A stretch of DNA of 64,000 nucleotides, taken from positions 310,001 to 374,000 of the forward strand of contig NZ_LKAQ01000001.1 of NCBI RefSeq assembly GCF_001874525.1, given 5' to 3'. Shown in pieces: positions 36,463 through 45,138 of the stretch. Every line of letters begins with the position of its first letter. The first letter of the stretch is position 1. Below the pieces are notes generated by a model that saw only the letters and a program-made list of their open reading frames with translations, was not told the origin of the DNA and did not search any database. The stretch is from Pseudodesulfovibrio hydrargyri. Lineage in GTDB: Bacteria > Desulfobacterota > Desulfovibrionia > Desulfovibrionales > Desulfovibrionaceae. Both the position numbers and the translations under genes were made by a program.

Positions 36463-39171
36463 ATGTTCCGAAAACTATTATTGCTTGCGGGGCTCGCATT
36501 GCTCCTCGCGGGTTGCAAAACAGCATCCATGAATAACCGTACCGAAACCGTCCCGACCCCGGCCCCGACGACCGCCAAGGCGGCGTCCCTCCCCACCCTG
36601 GACGGCTCCGAACAGGCGGCCACGCACATCGTCAGGCTCAAGAACGGCCTGACCGTGCTCATCAAGGAGGACGACCGCTTCCCGCTGGTCAACGTCCGCC
36701 TGTACGTGCACGCGGGCAGCGCCTACGAGACGCCCGACATCGCGGGCATCAGCCACCTGCTCGAGCACATGGTCTTCAAGGGCACGGACAAACGCGCCCC
36801 GGGCGAGACCGCCCGGCAGATCGAGTCCGTGGGCGGCAGCCTGAACGCGGCCACCAGCTTCGACTACACCGTCTATTATGTCGAGGTCCCGGAGACCCAG
36901 TGGAAGCTCGGCATGGACGTGGTCACGGACATGGCCTTCCACCAGACCATTGATCCCAAGGAACTGGAGAGCGAGAAGAAGGTCGTGCTCGAAGAGCTCG
37001 AGCGCGGCGAGGACACGCCCACCAGCAAGCTGTTCAAGACGCTGCAGTCCATGGTCTGGAAGGACACCAGCTACGAGTGGCCGATCATCGGCACCCGCGA
37101 AACCGTGTCCGGCATCACCCGGCCGCAGATCAAGCAGTACATCGCCAACCACTACCAGCCGCAGTCCATGCTCCTGGCCGTGGTCGGCAAGGTCGATCCG
37201 GACAAGATCCTGGCCGAGGCCGACCAACTGGTCGGCTCCCTGGTCAACACCCGCTCCTTCACCCCGCCCGCGCCCCTGCCCGTGCCCGAGGCGGGCCACG
37301 GCCCCCGCGTGGTCAAGCTGACCGGCAAGTGGAACAAGGTCTACATGGGCGCGGCCTTCCCCATCCCCTACGGCACCTCGGCCGAAATCCCGGGCCTGGA
37401 GATGCTCTGCCAGCTGCTGGGCGGGGACGACACCTCGCGCCTGTACCGGACCTTCAAGTACGACAAGCAGCTGGTCGACGACATCTCGGTCTCGCCGCTG
37501 TCGCTGGAGCGCGGCGGCATGCTCTACGTCCACGCCGTGCTCGACGCGGACAAGGTGGACGAGTTCTGGACCGCGCTGAACAAGGAGATGGCCGCCTTCG
37601 ACCCGGCGGACTTCACGGACCGCGAGATCGAACGCGCCCGCCTGAATCTCGAGAATTCCCTGTTCCTGGCCAAGGAGACCCTGTCCGGCCTGGCCGGGAA
37701 GCTCGGCTACTTCCAGTTCCTGGACAGCGGCGAACAGGCCGAGAAAAACTACCTCTTCGCCCTGAGCCAGGTGAACCGCGACGAACTGAAGCGGCTCTTC
37801 GACGAATACATCCGGCCCGACCGGCTGACACTGGCCGTGCTCACGCCTGAAGACGCCCCGGTCTCGGCCGAAGGCCTGACCGGTATCACCACGGCCAACT
37901 GGCCGTCCAAAAAGGCGGCCAAGGCCCAGCAGGCCGCCAAGCAGGCCACGGGCCCGGCCGAGGTCGCCCTGCCCGGCGGCTCCAAGCTGATCCTTTTGCC
38001 CGACGACACCCTGCCCTACACCGCCATGTCCATGTACTGGACCGGCGGCGACGGCGAGCTCGACCCGTCCCAGCAGGGACTGGCCGCCCTGACCGCAGCC
38101 TCCCTGACGCGCGGGACCCTCAAGATGTCCGCCACCGAACTGCAGGACTTCCTGTCCGACCACGCGGCCAGCCTGGGCTCCACCGCCGGACGCAACGTCT
38201 TCGCCGTGGAGGCCAAGTTCCCCACCCGGTTCACGGACCAGGTTCTGCCGGTCCTGAGCGAAACCCTGACCGGACCGGCCTTCAACCAGACCGAGGTGGA
38301 ACGGGCCAAACAGGACCAGATCGCGGGCATCAAGCAGAGCGAGGACAGGCCGCTCGGTCTGGCCTTCCGCCAGCTCTTCCCGTTCCTGTACAAGACCGGC
38401 CCATACTCCCTGCTCCACATGGGCACTCCCGAGGGCGTGGAACAGTTCACCACGGCCGACATCATCCGCTTCTGGAGCCGCCAGTCCATGCACCCGTTCA
38501 CCCTGGCCGTGTGCGGCGACTTCGACCAGGAGGCCATGGAGACGTTCGCGACCAACATCGCCCGGACCCTGACCGCGCCCACCGGCGAGTACGCCTTCAC
38601 CACCCCCGAATGGGGCACGGAACGCGAGGACGACCTCCATCTGCCCGACCGCAACCAGGCGCACATCCTGATGATCTTCCCCACCCCGGGCAAGACCGAC
38701 CAGGAGGCGTCCGCCAAGCTCGAACTGCTGCGCGCCGCCCTGGCGGGCCAGTCCGGCCTGCTCTTCCGCGACCTGCGCGACAAGCAGGGATTGGCCTACA
38801 CGGTCACCGCCATGCTCTGGCAGAGCCGCAACACCGGGTTCATGGCCCTGTACATCGGCACCGGGCCGGACAAGGTCGACCAGTCCCTGACCGGCTTCAA
38901 CAAGGTCCTGGCCGATCTGGCCGCCACCCCCCTGCCCCAGGACGAAATCGACCGCGCCCGGAACATCCTGACCGGCGACTACTACCAGGAACACCAGTCC
39001 CTGCTCTCCCGCAGCCGCGAGGCCGCCAGCCTGCAGGTGCGCGGATTCGACCTCGACTACGAGCAAAACCTCATCGACCGGGCCCAGACCGTCACCCCGG
39101 CCGAAATCCAGGATATGGTCAAACAGTACCTCACCCCGGACAAGGCCTACCTCATGAAGGTCACCCCGTAG
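36463..39171 (+). CDS. M16 family zinc metallopeptidase lipoprotein (double domain)
   Basis: A 902-residue lipoprotein: signal peptide and lipobox LLAGC (Cys 18), a Thr/Pro/Ala-rich linker, then an M16 domain. The inverted zinc motif HLLEH is at residues 98-102, with the downstream Glu in the ELESEKKVVLEELERGED region. A second M16 repeat from about residue 500 lacks HxxEH and is the usual inactive partner, ending in the LLRAALAGQSG and DLRDKQGLAYTV segments. It probably degrades small peptides in the periplasm. It is monocistronic, with a terminator behind it. Confidence 0.92.
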   Translation: MFRKLLLLAGLALLLAGCKTASMNNRTETVPTPAPTTAKAASLPTLDGSEQAATHIVRLKNGLTVLIKEDDRFPLVNVRLYVHAGSAYETPDIAGISHLLEHMVFKGTDKRAPGETARQIESVGGSLNAATSFDYTVYYVEVPETQWKLGMDVVTDMAFHQTIDPKELESEKKVVLEELERGEDTPTSKLFKTLQSMVWKDTSYEWPIIGTRETVSGITRPQIKQYIANHYQPQSMLLAVVGKVDPDKILAEADQLVGSLVNTRSFTPPAPLPVPEAGHGPRVVKLTGKWNKVYMGAAFPIPYGTSAEIPGLEMLCQLLGGDDTSRLYRTFKYDKQLVDDISVSPLSLERGGMLYVHAVLDADKVDEFWTALNKEMAAFDPADFTDREIERARLNLENSLFLAKETLSGLAGKLGYFQFLDSGEQAEKNYLFALSQVNRDELKRLFDEYIRPDRLTLAVLTPEDAPVSAEGLTGITTANWPSKKAAKAQQAAKQATGPAEVALPGGSKLILLPDDTLPYTAMSMYWTGGDGELDPSQQGLAALTAASLTRGTLKMSATELQDFLSDHAASLGSTAGRNVFAVEAKFPTRFTDQVLPVLSETLTGPAFNQTEVERAKQDQIAGIKQSEDRPLGLAFRQLFPFLYKTGPYSLLHMGTPEGVEQFTTADIIRFWSRQSMHPFTLAVCGDFDQEAMETFATNIARTLTAPTGEYAFTTPEWGTEREDDLHLPDRNQAHILMIFPTPGKTDQEASAKLELLRAALAGQSGLLFRDLRDKQGLAYTVTAMLWQSRNTGFMALYIGTGPDKVDQSLTGFNKVLADLAATPLPQDEIDRARNILTGDYYQEHQSLLSRSREAASLQVRGFDLDYEQNLIDRAQTVTPAEIQDMVKQYLTPDKAYLMKVTP

Positions 39172-39181
39172 GACACCAATC

Positions 39182-39209
39182 GGGGGGAGGGTCAACCTCC
39201 CCCTTTTTT
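39182..39209 (+). terminator. Terminator after the M16 peptidase
   Basis: GGGGGAGG pairs with CCTCCCCC around GTCAA, followed by TTTTTT. It starts 11 bases after the peptidase stop. Confidence 0.85.
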
Positions 39210-39265
39210 GATATTATCAATAAAATACTCCTTTACTCGAGAACAAAATAGACGGGGGAGTAACT

Positions 39266-39949
39266 ATGGCTAATTTTTACATGAAGTTTTGTCCCAATGA
39301 TCATGTAGTCTATGCTGAAGGCGGAATGCCTACCCAGAAATACTGCACGACATGTGGAGAGGAACTGATAAGTAAATGTCCTAGCTGTAACAGCGATATT
39401 CCAAATTATTTTGAGTCTCGCAAATATTTTACAAACAACACTCCAGTCAATTTTCCCCGCAAAAATGATTTTTGTATCCAGTGTGGGCAACCTTATCCAT
39501 GGGCGAAACAATTTATATCCGGATTAGATCATTCCGGCATCTGGGAATTAATGCACCCTACAATAACAGAAATCTGCAAATCTCGTTTCGAGAGTGGGCA
39601 CTATGCCGATTCAGTAGAAGCTGCATTTAAGGAAATCAACGCCATCGTCAAAAGCGCACACTATAAGAAGACGGGAAAAGAGGAAGATGGGAAATCTCTG
39701 ATGTTCAAAGCTTTTTCTAGCGAAAACCCATCAATATTACTTTCTAAATTAGATATGGTGACTGGCAGAAACATCCAAGAGGGATATATGTATTTATTTG
39801 CTGGATCAATTCAAGCAATCCGTAACCCCAACGCTCATAACAATTTAAAAATATCAAAAGAACTGTCTATTCATTATCTTTTTATAGCTAGTCTGTTGTT
39901 CAAAATGCTCGATAAAGGGATTATACAGGAAAAAAACATCACAACTTAA
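39266..39949 (+). CDS. AT-rich zinc-ribbon plus TIGR02391/Ymh-type protein
   Basis: A 227-residue protein. The N-terminus has a double zinc-ribbon (CPND...CTTCG, CPSC, CIQCG; residues 9-74). From about residue 105 it matches the TIGR02391 (Ymh) family: RFESGHYADSVEAAFKEIN, GKSLMFKAFS, GYMYLFAGSIQAIRNPNAH. The RN...H segment recalls HEPN-type ribonuclease folds seen in abortive-infection proteins. Base composition is strikingly AT-rich against its neighbours, and it uses codons such as ATA and TTA freely, pointing to recent acquisition. GGGGGAG precedes the ATG. A defence role is possible but unproven. Confidence 0.8.
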   Translation: MANFYMKFCPNDHVVYAEGGMPTQKYCTTCGEELISKCPSCNSDIPNYFESRKYFTNNTPVNFPRKNDFCIQCGQPYPWAKQFISGLDHSGIWELMHPTITEICKSRFESGHYADSVEAAFKEINAIVKSAHYKKTGKEEDGKSLMFKAFSSENPSILLSKLDMVTGRNIQEGYMYLFAGSIQAIRNPNAHNNLKISKELSIHYLFIASLLFKMLDKGIIQEKNITT

Positions 39950-40154
39950 TAGCTACAAACTCCCTTTAACTCGCCAACAGTATTAATCACAAATTTCCCA
40001 CAGACGATAAACGACAAAAAACGTAGTGTTGAGTCTACTACTCTAAACGCGCTCAACACTGCCCATCCTCCTCTCCAAAGGCTTGCCCCCTTTCGTGTGG
40101 TGCGCTACAAATCGTGAGCAACAACTTTCAGTTACCAACATCGAGGGGAGACGC

Positions 40155-40493
40155 ATGGCGCTCATATTCGGTTCGCCCAGGAAGCAGGCCACGGACAAGG
40201 ACGAGGTCGGCACCGACCACAGGCTGACCCTGGCCAAGGACATATACATGGCCGGAAAGATGAAAATCGTCACCACCGAGACGGTTCCGGGCCGGGAGAT
40301 CCAGTCCGCCTTCGGGCTCATCGTCTGCCGCAGCTACGTCTTCGACAACGCCTTCTACGGGCTCATGGCCCAGGCCGTGGACGTCAACGCGGACGCCATC
40401 GTCGGCTACCGCGAGACCGTGGCTTTCCATCCCGAGGGCGACAAGTACTACTCCTGTTACGGCACGGCCGTGCGCCTGAAAAAGCTCAAGTAA
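40155..40493 (+). CDS. YbjQ-like (UPF0145/DUF74) protein
   Basis: A 112-residue cytosolic protein. The segment MKIVTTETVPGREIQSAFGLIVCRS followed by AVDVNADAIVGYRE matches the YbjQ/DUF74 family, which forms pentamers of unknown role and has been proposed to bind metal. The N-terminal 30 residues are an extension beyond the core. GAGGGGAG lies 6 bases before the ATG at 40155. The 205-base stretch before it is still AT-rich and has no gene I can support. Confidence 0.78.
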   Translation: MALIFGSPRKQATDKDEVGTDHRLTLAKDIYMAGKMKIVTTETVPGREIQSAFGLIVCRSYVFDNAFYGLMAQAVDVNADAIVGYRETVAFHPEGDKYYSCYGTAVRLKKLK

Positions 40494-40580
40494 CCCATAA
40501 AGAATGAGGCAGCCCGGCGCGGCGGCATGGTTGGAAAAACAGAAGTTGAAGGCCGTTCAGCGGCGGTTGTCGGGTGACTT

Positions 40581-40652
40581 CGCCTCCGGCGGCCAAGGGG
40601 ACATGGCCCCTTGGAACCCCTTTGGCACCTTCGGTGCGGGGGAGTTTGTCCC
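40581..40652 (+). repeat. Dispersed hairpin repeat, copy E
   Basis: CGCCTCCGGCGGCCAAGGGG opens a hairpin (CCAAGGGGACATGGCCCCTTGG region), then AACCCCTTTGGCACCTTCGGTGCGGGGGAGTTT shows the second half in a diverged form. The same CCTCCGGCGGCC core and CTTCG block are present. It lies 88 bases after the YbjQ-like gene. Confidence 0.7.
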
Positions 40653-40669
40653 GTAATTAAAACTAGTTT

Positions 40670-40716
40670 GCAAAGAAAGAGACCGACGCACTGAGTGCGT
40701 CGGTCTCTTTCTTTGC
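40670..40716. terminator. Long bidirectional terminator between the YbjQ-like gene and aroC
   Basis: A 22-base-pair perfect stem with a 3-base TGA loop: arms at 40670-40691 and 40695-40716, containing AAAGAAAGAGACC on the left and GGTCTCTTTCTTT on the right. It separates convergent genes and can act for both. Confidence 0.8.
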
Positions 40717-40732
40717 AATACCCTCTTCAGAG

Positions 40733-41797
40733 CTAATCGCGTACGCCCAACCGCCTGTCGAGCAGGAGCAGGTCCGCGATGGTCAGGGCCATCATGGCCT
40801 TGAGAACCGGATTAATGCGCGGGATGGCGCTGATGTCGTGGCGGCCGCCCACCATGATGAAGGTCGGTTCCCCCTTGGTGGTGATGGTCTGCTGTTCCTG
40901 GAGGATGGACGCGATGGGCTTGACGTAGGCGCGGGCCACCACGTCCTGGCCGGATGAGATGCCGCCCAGGATGCCGCCCGCGTTGTTGGACAGGAAGCCG
41001 TCCGGGCCGATGGGGTCGTTGTTCTCGCTGCCCAAGGAGCGCGCGGCCCCCATGCCCGAGCCGATCTCCACGCCCTTGACCGCGCCCACGGACATGAACG
41101 CCGCCGCTATCCGCGCGTCGAACTTGCCGAAGACCGGCTCGCCGAGTCCGGCGGGCAAGCCCGTGGCCCGGACCTCGACCACCCCGCCCAGGGTGTCCTC
41201 GTCGTCGCGGACCTTGATGACCCGCTCGTCCCAGGTCCCGACGATATCCGGGTCCGGGCTGAAATACGAACGGTCCTGGGCCCCCTCCATATCCTTGACC
41301 TCGGCCTTGATGCCGCCGAATTCCACGGTATAGGCGTAGATGGAAATTCCTTCCAGGCGCAGCAGTTCCTGGGCGATGGCCCCGCCCGCCACGCGGGAAA
41401 CGGTCTCGCGGCCGGATGAACGCCCGCCGCCCCGGTAGTCGCGGAACCCGTACTTGGCGTTGTAGGAAAAATCCGCGTGCCCGGGCCGGAACACGTCCTT
41501 GATCTTGGAGTAGTCATGGGAGCGCTGATTGGTGTTCTCCACGAAAAAGCCGATGGGCGTGCCCGTGGTCCTGCCCTCGAACACGCCGGACAGGATCCTG
41601 ACCTGGTCCGGCTCGTTGCGGGTGGTGGAGGCCAGCCCGCCCTGGCCGGGCCTGCGCCGGTCCAGTTCCGACTGGATGATGGACTCGTCCAGAGGGATGC
41701 CCGAAGGGCAGCCGTCCACCACGCCGCCCAGGCCCAGTCCGTGGGACTCACCGAAGGTGGTCAGCCGAAATATCTGCCCGAAGGTGTTGCCGCTCAT
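40733..41797 (-). CDS. aroC: Chorismate synthase
   Basis: A 354-residue FMN-dependent enzyme that removes phosphate from EPSP to give chorismate. The family motifs GESHGLGLGGVVDGCP near the N-terminus, RPGHADFSYNAKYGFRDYRGGGRSSGRETVSRVAGG and GGISSGQDVVARAYVKP are intact. It is the last gene in a minus-strand group after shikimate kinase and ktrBA, 15 bases beyond ktrA. With the ADH synthase at 6.8 kb it shows an active aromatic pathway. Confidence 0.97.
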   Translation of the reverse strand: MSGNTFGQIFRLTTFGESHGLGLGGVVDGCPSGIPLDESIIQSELDRRRPGQGGLASTTRNEPDQVRILSGVFEGRTTGTPIGFFVENTNQRSHDYSKIKDVFRPGHADFSYNAKYGFRDYRGGGRSSGRETVSRVAGGAIAQELLRLEGISIYAYTVEFGGIKAEVKDMEGAQDRSYFSPDPDIVGTWDERVIKVRDDEDTLGGVVEVRATGLPAGLGEPVFGKFDARIAAAFMSVGAVKGVEIGSGMGAARSLGSENNDPIGPDGFLSNNAGGILGGISSGQDVVARAYVKPIASILQEQQTITTKGEPTFIMVGGRHDISAIPRINPVLKAMMALTIADLLLLDRRLGVRD

Positions 41798-41812
41798 GTT
41801 TTCTCCCGCTCC

Positions 41813-42472
41813 CTAAAATTTGTCGACCCGCATGATGTCCTCGGTCCGCCCGAGGAGGACCAGGACGTCCCCGGCCTTGAGCGCCCTGTCCGCCTGGGGC
41901 ACGAAATGGAATTCCGAGTCCCCGGCCAGACGGAAGGCGATGACCTGCACCTGGTACTTATTGGTCAGGTTGAGATCGCGCAAGGTCTTTCCGATCCAGT
42001 TCTCCACGATGATCTCGCGCACGGCCACGTCCTTGCCCAGGCCGAAGTATTCCTGCAACCCGGGCGCGGTCAGCCGGTTGGCCATCTGGGCGGCCACAAA
42101 CGCCTCGGGAAAGACCACGAACGGCACGCCGAGCTTGTAGAGCACCCGCTCGTGCGCCTCGCTAATGGCCTTGACCCAGATGTTCTTGACCCCCACGGCC
42201 TGAAGGTTCAGGACCACCAGGATGCTCGCCTCCATGGAGTCGCCCGTGGACACGATGACCCGGTCCAGGTCCTTGATGCCGATCTGGCCGAGCATCTTCT
42301 CGTCCGTGGCGTCCGCCTGGTAGGCCTGGGCGATGATGTCCTGGGCCCGGCGCACGTACTCGGGGTTGATGTCCACCCCGACCACGGAATGGCCGAGCTC
42401 GGTCAGGGCCTTGGCCAGGGCGTAGCCGAACTTGCCCAGTCCGATGACGGCGATTTCCTTTTTTGCAGCCAT
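41813..42472 (-). CDS. ktrA: Ktr/Trk potassium uptake regulatory subunit, RCK domain
   Basis: A 219-residue cytosolic protein. The RCK-N Rossmann fold begins IAVIGLGKFGYALAKAL and continues with VVGVDINPEYV; an RCK-C domain follows from about residue 140. It binds adenine nucleotides and gates the KtrB membrane subunit encoded 20 bases upstream. AAGGAG lies before the ATG at 42472. Single RCK-N/RCK-C length marks it as KtrA type rather than the double-length TrkA of enterics. Confidence 0.93.
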   Translation of the reverse strand: MAAKKEIAVIGLGKFGYALAKALTELGHSVVGVDINPEYVRRAQDIIAQAYQADATDEKMLGQIGIKDLDRVIVSTGDSMEASILVVLNLQAVGVKNIWVKAISEAHERVLYKLGVPFVVFPEAFVAAQMANRLTAPGLQEYFGLGKDVAVREIIVENWIGKTLRDLNLTNKYQVQVIAFRLAGDSEFHFVPQADRALKAGDVLVLLGRTEDIMRVDKF

Positions 42473-42492
42473 TGAAAAATCTCCTTGTCGAT

Positions 42493-43857
42493 CTAGCCGA
42501 AGGGCAGCGTCGCGGTCGGCACCTTGAAGCGCCGCTCGGACTGCCAGCTTTGCAGGGCCGAGAGCATCCAGATGGGGCCGAGACGCCCCACGAACATGAG
42601 CACGATGAGCGTGACCCGCTCGAAATTGTCGAGCAGCGGGGTCATGCCCGTGGACAACCCCACGGTGGCAAAGGCGGAAATGGATTCGAACATGTCGGCG
42701 ATGAATTCGCCGCGCGCCATGAGATAGGAGCTGTCCCCGCTCTCCATGGAAGTCAGGATCATGGTCCCCACGCCCACCAGCAGCAGGCTCATGGTCACCA
42801 GCGAAACCACCTTGTTCATGGCCTTCTGGTCCAGGGCGAAGCGCCCGATACGGACCTGCTCCCACCCCCGGAACTCGGCCCAGACAAAGCCGACCAGGGC
42901 GCGGAAGGTGGTCGTCTTGATGCCGCCCGCGCAGGAGCCCGGCGAGCCGCCGATGAACATCAGGACCATCATGACGGCCAGGGACACGTTGGTCATGCCG
43001 CCGATGTCCACGGTGTTGAACCCGGCGGTGCGGCAGGTCACGGACTGGAACAGGGCGTTCCAGAAATGTTCGAGCACGTTGTCCGGTGCGTTGCCCGCCG
43101 CGCCCTCGGCCGCGAAGATGACCACGGCTCCGACCACCACCAGGACCAGGGTGGTCTTGAGCACGATGGCCGTGTGCCAGCTCATCTGCGGCCTGCCCCG
43201 CCTGCGCCGGTTGCGCCTGAACAGCGCGTGCCAGATCAATGAGCCGCACTCGTTGAGCACGTAAAAGCCCAGGCCCCCGGCGGTGATGAGCACGATGAAG
43301 ACCATGTTCACCCCGCTATTGCCGGACCACCGGGTCAGGGAATCGGGATACAACGAAAATCCGGCGTTGCAAAACGCCGACACCGAATGGAAGACCGCCG
43401 AATACGGATTGAATCCCGCCGGGTCCAGCAGCCACAGGCTCAAGGCGCCCGCAGCCTCGAAGGAAAAGGCCCACAGGACCACCCGCATGAGGAATCGGGG
43501 CAGGCTGAACGAAGGGTCGTGCAGCAGGGACTGACCCACGGCCAGCCGGTCGGTCAGGGAGACGTGCCGCCCCAACAGGTGGATGATCAGGGTGGTGAAG
43601 GTCATGATCCCCAACCCGCCCAGCTGAATGAGCACCAGGATGACGTCCAGGCCCAGGGTGGAAAAGTACGAGCCGGTATCCACCACGGCCAGACCGGTGA
43701 CGCACATGGCCGACGTGGCCGTGAACAGGGCGTCCACAAAGGACAACGGGCCACCGGGGTGGCTCACGTCCATATGCAGTATGAGAGCGCCGATCAATAT
43801 GGCCCCGGCAAAGAACCAGACCGGCATCCAATACGGCGAAAAGACTTTAGTACGCAT
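42493..43857 (-). CDS. ktrB: Ktr/Trk potassium transporter membrane subunit
   Basis: A 454-residue membrane protein of the TrkH/KtrB family with four M1-P-M2 repeats. Selectivity-filter-like segments include SAMCVTGLAVVD, SAFCNAGFSLYPDS, SVTCRTAGFNTVDI and SAFATVGLSTGM, each with the expected Gly. It carries potassium (possibly sodium-coupled) across the inner membrane under KtrA control. It lies between the shikimate kinase and ktrA genes on one strand. Confidence 0.94.
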   Translation of the reverse strand: MRTKVFSPYWMPVWFFAGAILIGALILHMDVSHPGGPLSFVDALFTATSAMCVTGLAVVDTGSYFSTLGLDVILVLIQLGGLGIMTFTTLIIHLLGRHVSLTDRLAVGQSLLHDPSFSLPRFLMRVVLWAFSFEAAGALSLWLLDPAGFNPYSAVFHSVSAFCNAGFSLYPDSLTRWSGNSGVNMVFIVLITAGGLGFYVLNECGSLIWHALFRRNRRRRGRPQMSWHTAIVLKTTLVLVVVGAVVIFAAEGAAGNAPDNVLEHFWNALFQSVTCRTAGFNTVDIGGMTNVSLAVMMVLMFIGGSPGSCAGGIKTTTFRALVGFVWAEFRGWEQVRIGRFALDQKAMNKVVSLVTMSLLLVGVGTMILTSMESGDSSYLMARGEFIADMFESISAFATVGLSTGMTPLLDNFERVTLIVLMFVGRLGPIWMLSALQSWQSERRFKVPTATLPFG

Positions 43858-43893
43858 GGTTTTTCACGCTTATATGCCTGACGGTCCAACCTG

Positions 43894-44424
43894 TCAAAAA
43901 CGCTCGGAAAAGGTTTTCACCGCCTTGAACGCCCGCTCCACGGTGGCGGCCAGGCTCGCCCCCTCAATGACGTGGTCGGCGCACTCTTCGTACAAGGGGG
44001 CGCGGGCCTTAAGGACCTCACGGACCTCGTCGGCAAGGGACTTGCCGGTCAGGGACGGCCGCTGGGTCTCAAGCGGGTCGGCCATCAACCGCCGGACCAA
44101 CTCCTCGACCCCGGCCTTGAGGTAAAGAGTCATGCCCCGGGCCAACACGGCCCGGTTCTCCTCGCGCAGGACAATGCCCCCGCCGCAGCCGATGACCCTG
44201 CCGCCCGGCCGGGCCTCGCGCTTGAGCGTCGCGGCCTCCTCGTCGCGGAAGGCGTCCCAGCCGTTGGCCTCGACATAGGACGCAATGTCCATGCCCACAG
44301 CCTGGGCAAAGGCGTGGTCCGTGTCCACGAACTTCCTGCCCAAACGTTTGGCCAGGGCCTGGCCCACGCTGGTTTTGCCGCAGGCGCGCGGCCCGATGAG
44401 AAAGATGTTCCCCGTCTTGTGCAT
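43894..44424 (-). CDS. aroL: Shikimate kinase
   Basis: A 176-residue P-loop kinase phosphorylating shikimate at O3. Walker A is GPRACGKTS (residues 11-19), the shikimate-binding DTDHAFAQA segment and GGGIVLREENR are conserved, and the adenine/LID region has RPSLTGKS. The ATG at 44424 is chosen; an in-frame TTG 12 codons earlier has no better ribosome site. It heads a minus-strand group with ktrB, ktrA and aroC. aroK versus aroL naming is arbitrary here. Confidence 0.9.
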   Translation of the reverse strand: MHKTGNIFLIGPRACGKTSVGQALAKRLGRKFVDTDHAFAQAVGMDIASYVEANGWDAFRDEEAATLKREARPGGRVIGCGGGIVLREENRAVLARGMTLYLKAGVEELVRRLMADPLETQRPSLTGKSLADEVREVLKARAPLYEECADHVIEGASLAATVERAFKAVKTFSERF

Positions 44425-44695
44425 GACAGGCACCGTAAGGGAAAACCGCCCCGCGTTCAATGCTTTGCCGCGTCTCCCTTTCTTTGCATCCCCTTAGGAA
44501 CGACAAGCCCCCTCCTCCAAATCCCTGGCGGAAAATGCGTTAACCGTTCGTTTCTGCAAGGGATGAAGACTGGAAATCCGTCACGTTCAGCCTTTCCGAT
44601 TCTGGCGAGACCGAGCCGAAGCCCCTACTGCGGGGGCTCGGGACGAAACCGGCGGTTTGGAATACGTCGGTGCTTGAAACAACGCCTAGGAATGT

Positions 44696-44749
44696 CCCCG
44701 GACCCCATCCCCTCTCCCTTCCTAAACTTTTTGCGCCGCTTCGCGGGAT
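44696..44749 (+). repeat. Dispersed hairpin repeat, copy F (3' part only)
   Basis: CCCCGGACCCCATCCCC, CTTCCTAAACTTTTTG and CGCTTCGCGGGAT match the 3' half of the other copies, but the 5' CCTCCGGCGGCC half is absent. It lies in the 442-base gap 44425-44866, whose left half holds no gene I can support and whose right end holds Fur-like sites. Confidence 0.7.
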
Positions 44750-44815
44750 GTGTGCGAGCGCGGACCGCCGTGCCACTCCTCCCGATTTTGCCGATCATCA
44801 CTTCGAGCATGAAAG

Positions 44816-44862
44816 ACGATAACGATAATACTTGCCATCAATATCATTAATAACTATTATCA
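44816..44862. promoter_or_regulatory. Fur-like operator cluster before the ferredoxin gene
   Basis: Two AT-rich blocks of NATWAT-type hexamers: ACGATAACGATAAT (44816-44829) and, read on the minus strand, GATAATAGTTATTAATGATA (44861-44842). Both closely follow the GATAATGATAATC-type Fur box. The second block ends 5 bases before the ferredoxin ATG, so repressor binding would cover the start region. Confidence 0.6.
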
Positions 44863-44866
44863 AATC

Positions 44867-45082
44867 ATGAGTGATACCAATACCTGTACCAAGCATCGTG
44901 AAGTGGCCATCGAGTTGGGGGACTGCCGCTCCTGCCAGGGATGCATCGACCTCAACCCGGACGTATTTCAGTGGGACGATGCCCTGGACATGCCCTATGT
45001 GTGCAGGTCCGAGGTCACCGAGGAAGAGGTTCGCGACATCATGAACACCTGCCCGGAAGGTTGCATCGTCTTCGTGGATTAA
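44867..45082 (+). CDS. [4Fe-4S] ferredoxin
   Basis: A 71-residue ferredoxin. Cys residues occur as CRSCQGC (about 20-26) and CPEGC (about 62-66) around LNPDVFQWDD, the pattern of single-cluster (C-x2-C-x2-C...C) ferredoxins of the PDVF type; a spare Cys at 7 and one near 47 are also present. It carries low-potential electrons in the cytosol. The ATG has no Shine-Dalgarno and sits 5 bases after a Fur-like box, so the mRNA may be nearly leaderless. It is monocistronic, with a hairpin after its stop. Confidence 0.88.
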   Translation: MSDTNTCTKHREVAIELGDCRSCQGCIDLNPDVFQWDDALDMPYVCRSEVTEEEVRDIMNTCPEGCIVFVD

Positions 45083-45108
45083 TCCCTTTCAACCTCCCCT
45101 TTGAAAAA

Positions 45109-45138
45109 GGGAAAGCCGGGCCTAGGCCCGGCTTTCCC
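45109..45138. terminator. Palindromic terminator between the ferredoxin gene and the convergent membrane gene
   Basis: GGGAAAGCCGGGCC and GGCCCGGCTTTCCC form a 30-base palindrome, preceded by A-rich and followed by C-rich sequence. It overlaps the stop codon of the convergent gene (45122). Confidence 0.65.

Noticed and set aside
36113..36526. A 137-codon minus-strand frame upstream of the M16 peptidase
   Set aside because: It overlaps the peptidase signal peptide and shows no recognisable domain or ribosome site.
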